From: Clostridiales bacterium | Lineage (GTDB): Bacteria > Bacillota > Clostridia > Lachnospirales > Lachnospiraceae | Assembly: GCA_003343625.1 (NCBI GenBank) | Contig: QAKV01000022.1 | Coordinates: forward strand, 31,665-95,664 | Length of the DNA: 64,000 bases | Reading direction: 5' to 3' | Shown here: positions 34,632 to 44,423 of the stretch, in pieces | Position numbering within the stretch: the first letter of the stretch is position 1 | How the letters are laid out: every line of letters begins with the position of its first letter | Position numbers and translations under genes: made by a program | Notes under the pieces: generated by a model | Told to the model about the DNA's origin: nothing | The model's database searches: none | What the model saw: the letters and a program-made list of their open reading frames with translations, nothing else

Positions 34632-35855
34632 ATGAACAAGGAATTGAAAGAAGCACTGGATATACTGGAGAAGGAGAAGGAGATCAGCAAGGATACGCTG
34701 TTCGAGGCCATCGAAAATTCCCTGATCACCGCCTGCAAGCAGCATTTTGGAAAAGCGGATAACGTGAAGGTGGAGATCGACCGGGATACCTGCGACTTTT
34801 TGTGTTACGCCGAAAAAGAAGTGGTTGAGACCGAGGATGATGTGGAGGACGATTGCCTGCAGATCCCTCTGGAGCAGGCCCGCGAGATCTCCAAGCAGGC
34901 GAATGTGGGAGACATCATTCATGTAGAGATCAAATCCAAAGAATTCGGCCGGATCGCCACCCAGAATGCCAAGAACGTGATCCTGCAGAAAATCCGCGAA
35001 GAGGAAAGAAGCGTCATCTACAACCAGTATTTCGAGAAGGAAAAAGACGTGGTAACCGGCGTGGTGCAGCGTTATCTGGGACACAACATCAGCATCAACC
35101 TGGGCAAGGCAGATGCGATCTTAAATGAAAGCGAGCAGGTGCGCGGCGAGGTGTTCAAACCCACGGAACGCATCAAGGTATACATCCTGGAAGTGAAAAA
35201 TACTCCCAAAGGCCCCAGAATCCTGGTGAGCCGGACCCATCCCGAGCTGGTGAAGCGCCTGTTCGAAGCGGAGGTGACGGAGATTCGCGACGGTACGGTG
35301 GAGATTAAGAGCATCGCGCGGGAAGCGGGAAGCCGCACCAAGATGGCCGTTTGGTCCAATAATCCCAACGTGGATCCGGTAGGCGCCTGCGTGGGAGTCA
35401 ACGGTTCCAGAGTCAACGCCATCGTAGATGAGCTGCGGGGCGAAAAGATCGACATCGTCAACTGGGATGAAAATCCCGGCAACCTGATACAGAACGCCCT
35501 TTCCCCGGCGAAGATCGTGGCGGTCTTCGCGGATCCGGAGGAGCGTACCGCAAAGGTAGTGGTGCCGGATTATCAGCTGTCTCTGGCGATCGGCAAGGAA
35601 GGACAGAATGCCCGTCTGGCAGCCCGCCTGACCGGCTATAAGATCGATATTAAGAGCGAGACCCAGGCGAAGGATGCGCCCGGTTTCCGCTATGAGGATT
35701 ATCTGGATTACGATGAGGAAGACGACTATGACGAGGAGTATGACGAGGAAGAATACTCCGGGGACAGCGAAGAGTATCCGATAAACGAAGAAGCGGATCC
35801 TGCGGAGGAAGCTCCGCAGCCGGAGTCCGAAGAACAGGATGAGCGCGATGAATAA
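34632..35855 (+). CDS. nusA: Transcription termination/antitermination protein NusA
   Basis: The 407-residue RNA-polymerase partner has an N-terminal RNAP-binding domain (ELKEALDILEKEKEISKDTL), an S1 domain (VVTGVVQRYLGHNISINLG), KH1 (VDPVGACVGVNGSRVNAIV) and KH2 (LAIGKEGQNARLAARLTG). The last about 65 residues are an acidic Asp/Glu/Tyr-rich tail and not the extra repeats found in E. coli. ATG 34632 is preferred over ATG 34620 because GGAGG lies 5 nt upstream and MNKEL is the usual beginning. ylxR overlaps its 3' end by 8 nt. Confidence 0.96.
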   Translation: MNKELKEALDILEKEKEISKDTLFEAIENSLITACKQHFGKADNVKVEIDRDTCDFLCYAEKEVVETEDDVEDDCLQIPLEQAREISKQANVGDIIHVEIKSKEFGRIATQNAKNVILQKIREEERSVIYNQYFEKEKDVVTGVVQRYLGHNISINLGKADAILNESEQVRGEVFKPTERIKVYILEVKNTPKGPRILVSRTHPELVKRLFEAEVTEIRDGTVEIKSIAREAGSRTKMAVWSNNPNVDPVGACVGVNGSRVNAIVDELRGEKIDIVNWDENPGNLIQNALSPAKIVAVFADPEERTAKVVVPDYQLSLAIGKEGQNARLAARLTGYKIDIKSETQAKDAPGFRYEDYLDYDEEDDYDEEYDEEEYSGDSEEYPINEEADPAEEAPQPESEEQDERDE

Positions 35856-36120
35856 AAAGATCCCCATGAGAATGTGCGTGGGCTGCGGCGAAATGAAGGG
35901 CAAGAAGGAAATGATGAGAGTCCTGAAGACGCCGGAGGGCCCGATCGTGCTGGATATGACAGGTAGAAAGAACGGCAGGGGCGCATATCTGTGCCGGAAT
36001 CTGGACTGCCTGAAAAAGGCGGAAAAGAACAAAGGCCTGGAACGCTCCTTCAAAATGAATATTCCAGATGAGGTTTATCAGAACCTGGAGAAGGAGTTTG
36101 GTGAGAGTGGTACCGAATAA
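35848..36120 (+). CDS. rnpM: YlxR/RnpM (DUF448) RNA-binding protein
   Basis: The 90-residue basic protein matches YlxR, recently described in Bacillus as RnpM, a modulator of RNase P. The signature is PMRMCVGCGEMKGKKEMMRV, with two cysteines, followed by GRKNGRGAYLCRNLDCLKKA. A C-terminal Lys-rich helix likely contacts RNA. ATG 35848 overlaps the nusA stop (ATGAATAA), which implies translational coupling; ATG 35839 is a possible alternative. It overlaps the next gene (ylxQ) by 14 nt. The order is standard in Firmicutes. Confidence 0.92.
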   Translation: MNKKIPMRMCVGCGEMKGKKEMMRVLKTPEGPIVLDMTGRKNGRGAYLCRNLDCLKKAEKNKGLERSFKMNIPDEVYQNLEKEFGESGTE

Positions 36121-36448
36121 AATCTTTTCTCTGCTGGGGCTCGCGACCAGAGCAGGACGGCTGGTGAGCGGCGAATTCATGACGGAAAAAGCCGTCAAGG
36201 AGGGCCGTGCACAGCTGGTTTTGCTGGGGGCGGATGCCTCGGCGAACACGAAAAAAAACTTCCGTAATATGTGCGAATATTACCGTGTGCCGTATTATGA
36301 ATACGGGACGAAAGAGGAACTGGGGCACGCCATGGGCAAGGAAATGAGGGCGTCCCTGGCTGTGACCGACGGAGGATTCGCGCAGAACCTGAAGAAGCAT
36401 CTGGAAGAGACGGGGAGTGAGACGGAGGTAGCAGCATGGCAAAAATGA
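36107..36448 (+). CDS. ylxQ: L7Ae/L30e-family RNA-binding protein YlxQ
   Basis: The 113-residue protein belongs to the ribosomal L7Ae family of kink-turn RNA binders. Motifs are [34 protein letters not shown] and [14 protein letters not shown]. The start is not certain: GTG 36107 has AAGGAG 10 nt upstream and gives the usual [12 protein letters not shown] beginning, whereas an upstream ATG at 36068 would add thirteen residues without homology. It overlaps ylxR by 14 nt and infB by 13 nt. Its exact role in Bacillus-like bacteria is not settled. Confidence 0.88.
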   Translation: MVPNKIFSLLGLATRAGRLVSGEFMTEKAVKEGRAQLVLLGADASANTKKNFRNMCEYYRVPYYEYGTKEELGHAMGKEMRASLAVTDGGFAQNLKKHLEETGSETEVAAWQK

Positions 36449-39400
36449 GAGTGCATGAACTCGCGAAAGAGTTGAATACGACGAGCAAGGATATCATCGA
36501 ATTCCTGCAGGGGCGGGGGCTGGATGTAAAAGCGCCCGCGAGCTGTGTGGAAGGAGATGCGATCGACTGGGTGAAGAAACGCTTTGCCCCGCCGGCGGCT
36601 CCGAAGGCGGAAGAAAAACAGGGAAACACAGAAAGGATGACACAGGTGGAAAAATCGGAAGCATCGAATAATAGAGCGGAAGCATCGAACACGAAATCGG
36701 AAGCGGCGAACGCGAAAGCGGCGGGAAAGCCGCATAAGAAGTCGAAGACGATCATCGTTGTCAATAATCCTCAGAACAGCCGAATGAGAAATAGCGGCAG
36801 CGGAAACAATGACAGAAGAAGCGGCGGAAGAGGGAATGAAGGCCGGGGAAATGAGGCTAAAAACGGCGGCCGGCAGGGAAACAATAACAATAAGCGCGGC
36901 GGGAATAACAGCGCGCGGCTGGAAAACCGTCCTTTGATCCGGCCTCTGACCAAGCCTTCCCAGCCCGTCATGCCGGATGAAAAGCTGCTGAGCCGGGAGC
37001 GCGCGGCGAAAGAGGCCGCAGAGAAAGCCGCCGCAGCGCAGCGCGCGGCTCGCATAGCGGAAATCGAGGCACAGAAAAAAGAAGAAAGCAGCGCACAGCC
37101 TCAGCGCGCGATCCGCAGCGAACAGCATGTGGAACGTCAGAGCGCGGGCGGCGCGTCCGTCAGGGGCGACAGATCCGCCGGACAGTTTTCGGGAGGCCGC
37201 GGAGACCAGAACCGCGCGACTTCGGGGAGAAGCGACAGAAATGATGGAAACAGAGACCAGAACCGCGGACAGGGCAGGAACGGCGGCCAAAGAAACGGTC
37301 AGGACAGAAACCAGGGCGGTAACGGGTCGAGAAAGGATCAGAACCGTCCGGGCTATGGGACGGGAAGCCGGGATGGTCAGGGCTATAGCCGTTCTGGAGG
37401 CGCTGGTCGTCCTGGCGCGGGCGCTGGGCGGCCTGGCTCGAATAGCGGCAGGCCTTCGGGCGGCGACAGCAGGCAGGACAATAAGTTCAGAAAGCCGGCA
37501 GCAGGGAAGGGATTTGCGGCGGAGGTTCCTGCGAAGGATGCGGAAAAGCGCCGCGACGACAGAAGGCAGAGCCAGCAGGATCGCGACCGCAAGTCCAAGA
37601 AGGATGCGATTTATGAAGAGGACAGCGCAGCAAAACTGAAGAGCGGCAAGAACAGGGCAGGGCGCTTTATCAAGCCCGAACCCAAGCCGGCCGAGCCGGA
37701 AGAGGCGATCAAGGTCATCACGATCCCGGATACCATCACCATCAAGGATCTGGCAGACAAGATGAAGATGCAGCCTGCGGCCATTATCAAGAAGCTGTTT
37801 TTGCAGGGCAAGATCGTTACCGTCAATCAGGAGATTTCCTATGAAGATGCGGAGAATATCGCGATCGATTACGATATTATCTGCGAGAAGGAAGTCAAGG
37901 TGGACGTGATCGAAGAGCTGTTGAAAGAAGACGAAGAGAAGGAAGAGGATATGATTTCCAGACCTCCCGTCATCTGCGTCATGGGTCATGTGGATCACGG
38001 AAAAACATCCCTGCTCGATGCGATTCGCAAAACCAATGTGACGGATAAGGAAGCCGGAGGTATCACCCAGCATATCGGAGCGTATACGGTGCAGATCAAC
38101 GGACAGAGGATCACTTTCCTGGATACGCCCGGACACGAAGCCTTCACCGCGATGCGTATGCGCGGCGCCAACTCCACGGATATCGCGGTACTGGTGGTGG
38201 CTGCGGACGACGGCGTCATGCCTCAGACTGTGGAAGCGATCAACCATGCGAAAGCTGCGGGAATTGAAATCATCGTAGCGGTAAACAAGATCGATAAACC
38301 CAATGCCAATGTGGATCGGGTGAAACAGGAACTCACGGAATACGGCCTGATCGCGGAAGACTGGGGCGGCAGCACCGTATTCGTTCCGGTATCCGCCAAG
38401 ACGGGAGAAGGGCTGCAGCAGCTTCTGGAAATGATCCTCCTGACTGCGGAAGTGATGGAACTGAAGGCGAACCCGAACCGTAAGGCGAGAGGAATCGTGC
38501 TGGAGGCGCAGCTGGATAAAGGCCGCGGTCCTGTCGCCAGCGTGCTCGTGCAGAAGGGAACTCTCCATGTAGGGGACTTTATCTCCGCGGGTTCTTCTAG
38601 CGGCAAGGTGCGCGCGATGATCGACGACAAGGGCAGAAGGGTGAAGGAAGCAGGCCCGTCTACCCCGGTGGAAATCCTGGGCCTTTCCGATGTTCCGGAT
38701 GCGGGCGATGTCTTCCTGGCTCACGAGAGCGATAAGGAAGCGAAATCTTATGCGGCGGCGTTCATCGAGCAGAATAAGGAGAAGAAACTGGAGGAAACCC
38801 GTTCCAGAATGTCGCTGGACGATCTGTTCAGCCAGATTCAGGAGGGCAATTTAAAGGAACTCAACCTGATCGTCAAGGCCGATGTGCAGGGCAGCGTGGA
38901 AGCGGTGAAACAGAGTCTGACGAAGCTCTCCAACGAAGAAGTGGTGGTGAAATGTATCCACGGCGGAGTGGGAGCCATCAACGAGTCCGACGTCACGCTT
39001 GCAAGCGCGTCCAATGCTATCATCATCGGTTTCAACGTGCGCCCTGACGCTACGGCGAAGGCGACGGCGGAACTGGAAGGTGTGGACATTCGCCTTTACA
39101 GGGTAATCTATCAGGCGATCGAAGACATCGAAGCTGCGATGAAGGGGATGTTGGATCCCATTTTCGAGGAAAAGGTCATCGGCCACGCGGAAGTGCGTCA
39201 GATTTTCCACGCCTCCGCCATCGGAAATATCGCAGGTTCCTATGTGCTGGACGGCGTATTCACCAGAGGATGCAAGGTGAGGATCTCCAGGGAAGGAGAG
39301 CAGATTTACGAAGGCGCTCTGGCATCTCTGAAGCGGTTTAAGGACGATGTGAAGGAAGTGAAGGCCGGATTCGAATGCGGTCTGGTGTTCGAAGGCTTCG

Positions 39401-39459
39401 ACAAGATGCAGGAGCTGGATATTGTGGAAGCCTATGTGATGGTGGAAGTGCCGCGCTAA
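36436..39459 (+). CDS. infB: Translation initiation factor IF-2 with very long disordered N-terminus
   Basis: The 1007-residue GTPase brings initiator tRNA to the ribosome. The first IF2-N domain ([20 protein letters not shown]) is followed by an about 350-residue low-complexity part rich in Gly, Asn, Arg, Asp and Gln. A second IF2-N domain lies at 430-480 ([20 protein letters not shown]). The G domain begins at about residue 515: G1 [22 protein letters not shown] and SAKTGEG. Domains II-IV end in VEVPR. The linker is longer than in Bacillus (total 716 residues) and is a probable IDR. rbfA starts 14 nt later. Confidence 0.97.
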   Translation: MAKMRVHELAKELNTTSKDIIEFLQGRGLDVKAPASCVEGDAIDWVKKRFAPPAAPKAEEKQGNTERMTQVEKSEASNNRAEASNTKSEAANAKAAGKPHKKSKTIIVVNNPQNSRMRNSGSGNNDRRSGGRGNEGRGNEAKNGGRQGNNNNKRGGNNSARLENRPLIRPLTKPSQPVMPDEKLLSRERAAKEAAEKAAAAQRAARIAEIEAQKKEESSAQPQRAIRSEQHVERQSAGGASVRGDRSAGQFSGGRGDQNRATSGRSDRNDGNRDQNRGQGRNGGQRNGQDRNQGGNGSRKDQNRPGYGTGSRDGQGYSRSGGAGRPGAGAGRPGSNSGRPSGGDSRQDNKFRKPAAGKGFAAEVPAKDAEKRRDDRRQSQQDRDRKSKKDAIYEEDSAAKLKSGKNRAGRFIKPEPKPAEPEEAIKVITIPDTITIKDLADKMKMQPAAIIKKLFLQGKIVTVNQEISYEDAENIAIDYDIICEKEVKVDVIEELLKEDEEKEEDMISRPPVICVMGHVDHGKTSLLDAIRKTNVTDKEAGGITQHIGAYTVQINGQRITFLDTPGHEAFTAMRMRGANSTDIAVLVVAADDGVMPQTVEAINHAKAAGIEIIVAVNKIDKPNANVDRVKQELTEYGLIAEDWGGSTVFVPVSAKTGEGLQQLLEMILLTAEVMELKANPNRKARGIVLEAQLDKGRGPVASVLVQKGTLHVGDFISAGSSSGKVRAMIDDKGRRVKEAGPSTPVEILGLSDVPDAGDVFLAHESDKEAKSYAAAFIEQNKEKKLEETRSRMSLDDLFSQIQEGNLKELNLIVKADVQGSVEAVKQSLTKLSNEEVVVKCIHGGVGAINESDVTLASASNAIIIGFNVRPDATAKATAELEGVDIRLYRVIYQAIEDIEAAMKGMLDPIFEEKVIGHAEVRQIFHASAIGNIAGSYVLDGVFTRGCKVRISREGEQIYEGALASLKRFKDDVKEVKAGFECGLVFEGFDKMQELDIVEAYVMVEVPR

Positions 39460-39473
39460 AGGAAGTGGTTTTA

Positions 39474-39881
39474 ATGAGAAAGAACAGCGTAAAAAATAAC
39501 AGGATCAACGGCGAAGTGCAGCGCGTTCTGGCGGAGGTGATCCGGGGAGAGATCAAGGATCCCCGGATCAGCGCCATGACCAGCGTCGTTTCGGTGGAAG
39601 TGGCGCCGGACTTGAAGAGCGCGAAGGCATATATCAGCGTACTGGGCGATGAAGAAGCGCAGAAAAACACTCTGGCGGGGCTCAGAAGCGCGGAAGGATT
39701 CATCCGCGGTCGCCTGGCCAGGGAAGTCAATCTGCGCAATACGCCCGAAATTCAGTTCATTATGGATCAGTCCATTGCCTATGGCGTAGATATGTCTTAT
39801 AAGATCGACCGGGTTATGGCGGACCAACGTGCCAAAAAAGGCGGGGAGGCAGAGAATGTTGAGGATTCTGGAGGAGCTTAA
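39474..39881 (+). CDS. rbfA: Ribosome-binding factor A
   Basis: The 135-residue KH-fold protein binds 16S rRNA and helps late 30S maturation. Motifs are VQRVLAEVIRGEIKDPRISAM, then SAKAYISVLG and LRNTPEIQFIMDQSIAYG. ATG 39474 was chosen because AAAGGAAG lies upstream and MRKNSVKNNRINGEV is the normal start; a longer in-frame start at 39375 lies inside infB. The tail (KKGGEAENVEDSGGA) overlaps the nrnA start by 26 nt. This gene order is normal. Confidence 0.95.
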   Translation: MRKNSVKNNRINGEVQRVLAEVIRGEIKDPRISAMTSVVSVEVAPDLKSAKAYISVLGDEEAQKNTLAGLRSAEGFIRGRLAREVNLRNTPEIQFIMDQSIAYGVDMSYKIDRVMADQRAKKGGEAENVEDSGGA

Positions 39882-40809
39882 GGGCGCCGGCAAGATCGCA
39901 ATCAGCGGCCATGTGAGGCCGGACGGAGATTGCATCGGTTCCTGCATGGGCCTGTATCTTTACTTGAAAAAGGCGATGCCGGAGGCCAGGACGGACGTTT
40001 ACCTGGAACAGCCGGCCGAAATATTTTCCTGCATCGACGGGATCGAAGAAGTGAAAACGGACTGCAGTCAGGATGTTTGTTACGACGTATTCATCGCGGT
40101 GGATACGGCCAGCGATCGGTTGGGCGCAGCGGAGAAGTATTTTAAAACGGCGAAAAAGACGATCAATATCGATCATCATATCAGCAATGCCAGGGGCTGC
40201 GGCCAGGTGAACTACGTGGATCCCAACGCCAGCTCCGCCAGCGAACTCGTCTATGATCTGATGGAGGAAAACCTGATGGATGCCACCATCGCAAAGGCCA
40301 TTTATATGGGAATCGCTCATGATACCGGGGTTTTTCAGTATTCCAATACGACTCCCCAAACCCTTCGGACGGCCGCGAAGCTGATTTCCTATGGATTCGA
40401 TTTTTCCAGGCTGATCGACGAGACGTTTTATGAAAAGACCTATGTACAGAATCAGATCCTGGGAAGGGCGCTTTTGGAGAGCATCCTGTTTATGGATGGC
40501 AGATGTATCGTCAGCGCCATCGATAAAAAGACCATGGACTTCTATAACGCGCTGCCGAAAGACCTGGAGGGAATCGTGAGTCAGCTGCGTATTATCAAAG
40601 GCGTGGAGTGTGCGATTTTCATGTATCAGACGGGATCTCAGGAATATAAGGTCAGCATGCGCTCCAACGGACGGGTGGACGTGGCTGCAGTGGCCTCTTA
40701 TTTCGGCGGCGGCGGACATGTCAGAGCGGCGGGCTGTACGCTGCGGGGTACTTATTATGACTGCATCAACAACCTGTCTTTACATATTGAAAAACAACTG
40801 GGAGCATGA
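39856..40809 (+). CDS. nrnA: DHH-family nanoRNase/pAp phosphatase NrnA
   Basis: The 317-residue enzyme degrades RNA oligonucleotides of 2-5 nt and removes the 3' phosphate of pAp. The metal motifs are GHVRPDGDCIGSC, the DHH in INIDHHISN, and the C-terminal DHHA1 loop GGGGHVRAAGCTL. GGGGAGG lies 7 nt upstream of ATG 39856; an in-frame ATG at 39829 is less likely. It overlaps rbfA by 26 nt and is followed by truB 14 nt later, as in other Firmicutes operons. All ligand residues look intact. Confidence 0.94.
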   Translation: MLRILEELKGAGKIAISGHVRPDGDCIGSCMGLYLYLKKAMPEARTDVYLEQPAEIFSCIDGIEEVKTDCSQDVCYDVFIAVDTASDRLGAAEKYFKTAKKTINIDHHISNARGCGQVNYVDPNASSASELVYDLMEENLMDATIAKAIYMGIAHDTGVFQYSNTTPQTLRTAAKLISYGFDFSRLIDETFYEKTYVQNQILGRALLESILFMDGRCIVSAIDKKTMDFYNALPKDLEGIVSQLRIIKGVECAIFMYQTGSQEYKVSMRSNGRVDVAAVASYFGGGGHVRAAGCTLRGTYYDCINNLSLHIEKQLGA

Positions 40810-40823
40810 AAGGAAGAGGTTTC

Positions 40824-41744
40824 ATGAACGGAATCCTCAATGTCTATAAAGAACCGGGCTTCACTTCCCACGATGTGGTGGCGAAGCTCCGTGGAATCTG
40901 CAAACAGAAAAAGATCGGCCACACAGGTACCCTGGACCCGGATGCGTCCGGGGTACTTCCGGTCTGTCTGGGGAACGCCACGAAAGTCTGCGATCTTTTG
41001 ACCGATAAGGATAAGGAATACCGGGCGGCGCTTTTGCTGGGGCGGACGACGGATACCCAGGATGTATCCGGAAAGACGCTGGAAGAAAGGCCTGTCCTGG
41101 CGGCGGAAGAAGCGGTACGGGAGGCGATACTCTCCTTTGTGGGGGACTACGATCAAATTCCGCCCATGTATTCCGCGCTGAAAGTGAACGGAAAGAAGCT
41201 GTGCGATCTGGCCAGGGCCGGAAAGGAAGTGGAACGCAGCAGCCGGCGGGTGAAAATATATTCCATTCAAATCGAAGAGATGGACCTTCCAAGGGTCAAA
41301 TTGAGGGTGAACTGTTCCAGGGGGACTTATATTCGTACCCTCTGTCATGATATCGGTCAGCGCCTCGGCTGCGGCGGAACGATGGAGAGCCTGATCCGCA
41401 TTCGCTCGGGACAGTTTGTTCTGGAAGAGGCCAAAACCCTGTCCGAATTTCAGAAAATGGCCGACGCGGGAGAGCTGGAAGAAGCCCTGATCCCCGTGGA
41501 CTCCCTGTTTGGCGATCTGCCGAAAGCTGCCGTCAGGCTCGAATGGATCCGGCTTGCGGACAACGGGAATCCTCTGCAGGAGGATGCTCTCGAAACGGAC
41601 GCGCCTTTTGGAGAAGGAACGCGGCCGGACGGGGAGCGGATCCGGATATACGGGCAGGGCGGCCGGTTTTATGGGATCTATGCCTGGAAAGAAGAGAGCG
41701 GGCATTTTAAGCCGGTGAAATTGTTTTTAGGAAAGGATAGTTAG
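40824..41744 (+). CDS. truB: tRNA pseudouridine(55) synthase
   Basis: The 306-residue enzyme converts U55 of tRNA to pseudouridine. The catalytic Asp is in GHTGTLDPDASGVLPVCLG. Other family motifs are YKEPGFTSHDVVAKLR at the N-terminus, SCSRGTYIRTLCHD-type NCSRGTYIRTLCHDIG and the C-terminal beta end GRFYGIYAW. ATG 40824 follows GGAAGAGG; an in-frame start at 40806 would give a poor ribosome site. It ends 6 nt before ribF, so the pair is tightly coupled, which is standard across bacteria. Confidence 0.96.
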   Translation: MNGILNVYKEPGFTSHDVVAKLRGICKQKKIGHTGTLDPDASGVLPVCLGNATKVCDLLTDKDKEYRAALLLGRTTDTQDVSGKTLEERPVLAAEEAVREAILSFVGDYDQIPPMYSALKVNGKKLCDLARAGKEVERSSRRVKIYSIQIEEMDLPRVKLRVNCSRGTYIRTLCHDIGQRLGCGGTMESLIRIRSGQFVLEEAKTLSEFQKMADAGELEEALIPVDSLFGDLPKAAVRLEWIRLADNGNPLQEDALETDAPFGEGTRPDGERIRIYGQGGRFYGIYAWKEESGHFKPVKLFLGKDS

Positions 41745-41750
41745 AAAGAC

Positions 41751-42671
41751 ATGCAGATCATTTCCGGAAAGACGGAATTTTGGCTGGAAAAACCTTCGGC
41801 GGTGGCGATCGGGAAATTCGACGGGATGCACAGAGGACACCGGGCGCTTCTGGAGCGAATTGTCGAAGCGAAAGAATGCGGGATGCAGGCGGTGCTGTTC
41901 ACCTTCGATCCGCCGCCGGCGACCTTTTTTTCGGGGAAAATGCAAAAGGGGCTGACGACGAAAGAGGAGAAGAGGAGATTGTTCCGGCAGCTGGGGATCG
42001 ATGTTTTGATCGAGTTCCCGATGAATGCGCAGACTGCCGCAACGCCGCCGGAAGTTTTTATTCGGGACATCCTCTGCGCCAGGATGAAAACCGCATTGAT
42101 CGCGGCGGGAACGGATCTTTCTTTCGGGGACCGGGGAAAAGGGGACTGCGCGCTCCTGCAGCGATATGCGCCGGAATGCGGCTATCGGGTGGAGATTATC
42201 GATAAGGTGTATGACGGCGGGGAGCAGATCAGTTCCACCCGGGTGCGGGCTGCGGTGGAGCGGGGCCGGATGCAGGAAGCGGGGCGTCTGCTGGGAGTTC
42301 CCTATGCGGTGATGGGGACTGTAGTGCATGGAAACCGGATCGGAAGGACGCTGGGATTTCCCACGGTGAATCTGCTTCCGCCGCCGGACAAGCTGCTTCC
42401 GCCAAACGGAGTCTATCGCTCCCAGGTAGAATGCAGAAAAGGGATTTTCTGGGGGCTGACCAATATCGGGACGAAGCCCACCGTCCAGAAGGGAGACCAC
42501 CCTGTAGTGGGGGTGGAAACTTATCTGTACGATTTCGACGAGGACATTTACGACACGTTCATCACGGTGCGTCTGCTGGATTTCGTCAGGCCCGAAAAAA
42601 AATTCGACGGCCTGGAGGCGCTGAAGGCGCAGCTCCAGGAAGATATAGCGGCCTGTAGGCCGGTTCAGTAA
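41751..42671 (+). CDS. ribF: Bifunctional riboflavin kinase / FAD synthetase
   Basis: The 306-residue enzyme makes FMN and then FAD. The N-terminal adenylyltransferase domain has GKFDGMHRGHRALL (HxGH-type motif) and the ISSTRVRAAVERG end. The C-terminal kinase domain has GNRIGRTLGFPTVNL and the NIGTKPTVQ strand. Both active sites look complete. The gene is the last of the infB operon; no perfect terminator was recognised before the promoter of the next gene, and a read-through is possible. ATG 41751 lies 6 nt after truB stops. Confidence 0.95.
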   Translation: MQIISGKTEFWLEKPSAVAIGKFDGMHRGHRALLERIVEAKECGMQAVLFTFDPPPATFFSGKMQKGLTTKEEKRRLFRQLGIDVLIEFPMNAQTAATPPEVFIRDILCARMKTALIAAGTDLSFGDRGKGDCALLQRYAPECGYRVEIIDKVYDGGEQISSTRVRAAVERGRMQEAGRLLGVPYAVMGTVVHGNRIGRTLGFPTVNLLPPPDKLLPPNGVYRSQVECRKGIFWGLTNIGTKPTVQKGDHPVVGVETYLYDFDEDIYDTFITVRLLDFVRPEKKFDGLEALKAQLQEDIAACRPVQ

Positions 42672-42741
42672 TTTTCCACCAGTTTCATGGCGATTTTCTC
42701 CCACAGGTAAAATTTTCTGAGGCAAAAGCCCTAAAAGGACG

Positions 42742-42770
42742 TTGACAATCCTGGAAAGGATCTTTATAAT
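42742..42770 (+). promoter_or_regulatory. Consensus sigma-A promoter of the SH3-NlpC/P60 gene
   Basis: TTGACA at 42742-42747 and TATAAT at 42765-42770 are exactly 17 bp apart, a full consensus match. Confidence 0.9.
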
Positions 42771-42777
42771 TAAAAAA

Positions 42778-42794
42778 TATTACAAAAGTGTTAC
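42778..42794 (+). promoter_or_regulatory. Candidate WalR box at the transcription start
   Basis: TATTAC and TGTTAC at 42778-42783 and 42789-42794 are separated by 5 nt; the WalR (YycF) consensus is TGTWAH-N5-TGTWAH. One base differs in the first half. It lies right after the -10 box, a place where binding would repress. Confidence 0.4.
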
Positions 42795-42844
42795 AAAAGG
42801 ACGAGGGCGGGAATTTGCAGGACAGAGCACGAGGGAGAATGCGA

Positions 42845-43924
42845 ATGTACAGACCTGAAAAATTCAAAAAGAGTTGCGAAACATTTGGAAAATTCGGTGC
42901 GGCAGCTGCCTGTGCCGTTTGCATAGGGATGTTGGGGATGCCGGGCCTGACGGTTCAGGCATCGTCTGCGCAGAACACGATTCACGATGCGGTGTCATCC
43001 GTGGGCGTGGGCTCGATACTGGATGAGTCGGTGGATACACAGCAGTATCTGGCGGCTGCGGAGAACGCGAAGCAGGAGAGAAAGAAGATATACGGCTATG
43101 AGAACCTGGGCGTGGCCAATGTCAACGACTATTTGAACGTCCGGGAAGCGCCTGGAGAGGACGCGGAGCTGGTGGGAAAGATGCCCCGCCATGCGGGCGC
43201 GGACGTGCTGGGAGAAGAGGACGGATGGCTGAAGATCCGTTCCGGAAAGGTTACCGGTTACGTGCGGGCGGACTATATGCTTACGGGTTCTGATGCGCGG
43301 ACGCTGGCGGACGGAGAGGCGACGGAGATGGCGGTGTGCAACTCCGGCGGCCTGCGGGTTCGGGAGGAAGGAAGCCTGGATGCCCCTGTGATCACCCTGG
43401 TAGCGGAAGGGGAAGAATTGGAAGTGGTTTCCCAGGAGGGGGACTGGGTGAAGATCATGCTGGACGATGAGGAAGCCTACGTTTCCGCCGAATACGTGGA
43501 TATCTCGAAGCGTCTGGAAAAGGCGGTCAGCATGACCGAACTGAAATACGGCGAAGGCGTCTCCGACGTGCGCGTGGATCTGGTGAACTATGCGAAGCAG
43601 TTTCTGGGCAATCCCTACGTATGGGGCGGCACAAGCCTGACCAATGGGGCGGACTGTTCCGGTTTCGTTTTAAGCGTGTTCGCAAAATACGGGGTGAGCC
43701 TCCCTCACCATTCCGGAAGCCAGGAGAAGTACGGGACGAAGATCAGCCTTTCCGAAGCGCAGCCCGGCGATCTGGTTTTCTATGCGAAAAACGGCGTGAT
43801 CAACCACGTGGCGATCTACATCGGCAGCGGGCAGGTCATCCATGCCAGCAATCCCAGGACGGGCATCAAGATTTCCAACGCTTCCTACCGGACGCCTTAC
43901 AGCGTCAGAAGGATCCTGTCCTGA
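42845..43924 (+). CDS. Secreted SH3-domain NlpC/P60 peptidoglycan endopeptidase
   Basis: The 359-residue protein has an N-terminal hydrophobic signal (AAAACAVCIGMLGMPGLTVQA, split), two bacterial SH3 domains (DYLNVREAPGEDAELVG and GGLRVREEGSLDAPVIT), and a C-terminal NlpC/P60 domain. The catalytic triad is Cys271 in GADCSGF, His321 in INHVAIYIG, and a third polar site in VIHASN. It should cut wall peptide bonds (D-Glu to diamino acid). ATG 42845 is chosen because GGGAG is well spaced; earlier in-frame starts would overlap the promoter region. WalRK control is plausible. Confidence 0.92.
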   Translation: MYRPEKFKKSCETFGKFGAAAACAVCIGMLGMPGLTVQASSAQNTIHDAVSSVGVGSILDESVDTQQYLAAAENAKQERKKIYGYENLGVANVNDYLNVREAPGEDAELVGKMPRHAGADVLGEEDGWLKIRSGKVTGYVRADYMLTGSDARTLADGEATEMAVCNSGGLRVREEGSLDAPVITLVAEGEELEVVSQEGDWVKIMLDDEEAYVSAEYVDISKRLEKAVSMTELKYGEGVSDVRVDLVNYAKQFLGNPYVWGGTSLTNGADCSGFVLSVFAKYGVSLPHHSGSQEKYGTKISLSEAQPGDLVFYAKNGVINHVAIYIGSGQVIHASNPRTGIKISNASYRTPYSVRRILS

Positions 43925-43973
43925 TGTTCCGTCGGAAACGGCAGGCGAAGTGATCAGGATCTGAAAAAATTTG

Positions 43974-44002
43974 TTTACAGGCGAAAGATGACGTGCTATA
44001 AT
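43974..44002 (+). promoter_or_regulatory. Predicted promoter of rpsO
   Basis: TTTACA at 43974-43979 and TATAAT at 43997-44002 are 17 bp apart. Confidence 0.75.
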
Positions 44003-44098
44003 TATACAGTATGAATTTTAGCCGACGCTCAGGGACAGGACGCTCCGACCTGCATCTTAGTGTCAGGCGGTTTAAAAAAGATGAAGGAGGATTTACCC
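44003..44098 (+). promoter_or_regulatory. rpsO leader, candidate S15 autoregulatory RNA
   Basis: The about 90-nt leader contains GACGCTC twice (starting 44027 area and 44039 area) and ends in AAGGAGG before ATG 44099. S15 commonly represses its own translation by binding the leader; this leader is a candidate, but I could not derive a confident fold. Confidence 0.35.
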
Positions 44099-44365
44099 AT
44101 GATTTCCAAAGAGAAGAAAACTGCGATCATCAAAGAGTATGGCAGAACCGAAGGGGATACCGGATCTCCGGAAGTTCAGGTAGCTGTTCTGACCGCGAGA
44201 ATCCAGGAGCTGACCGAGCACCTGAAGAGCAATCCCAAGGATCATCATTCCAGAAGAGGTCTGCTTCAGATGGTAGGTCAGAGAAGAGGTCTGCTGGATT
44301 ATCTGAAGAGAAAAGATATCGAGAGATATCGTGCTCTGATCGAGAAGCTCGGCATCAGAAAATAA
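44099..44365 (+). CDS. rpsO: 30S ribosomal protein S15
   Basis: The 88-residue protein binds 16S rRNA helix 22 and forms an intersubunit bridge. The motifs [39 protein letters not shown] and [16 protein letters not shown] are fully normal. ATG 44099 has AAGGAGG 8 nt upstream; an in-frame upstream start at 44060 is not supported. The gene is followed by a hairpin and then pnp, the almost universal rpsO-pnp order. Confidence 0.98.
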   Translation: MISKEKKTAIIKEYGRTEGDTGSPEVQVAVLTARIQELTEHLKSNPKDHHSRRGLLQMVGQRRGLLDYLKRKDIERYRALIEKLGIRK

Positions 44366-44375
44366 GGAAGCTCGG

Positions 44376-44420
44376 ATAAGGCGGATGACAGGGCCGGCAT
44401 CGGACCGGTCACCGCCTTAT
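44376..44420 (+). terminator. Hairpin after rpsO
   Basis: ATAAGGCGG at 44376-44384 pairs with CCGCCTTAT at 44412-44420, then TTTA. It is a weak terminator or an RNase processing hairpin between rpsO and pnp. Confidence 0.6.
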
Positions 44421-44423
44421 TTA

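Noticed and set aside
36780..37470. Repetitive stretch in infB considered as a possible CRISPR or tandem repeat
   Set aside because: It encodes a low-complexity Gly/Asn/Arg linker in frame; there are no constant repeats with regular spacers. No CRISPR array was seen anywhere in the window.
36295..38724. 809-codon minus-strand frame over infB
   Set aside because: It is an antisense shadow of the biased infB coding sequence; long Arg/Val/Ser runs mirror the Gly/Asn/Asp-rich linker codons.
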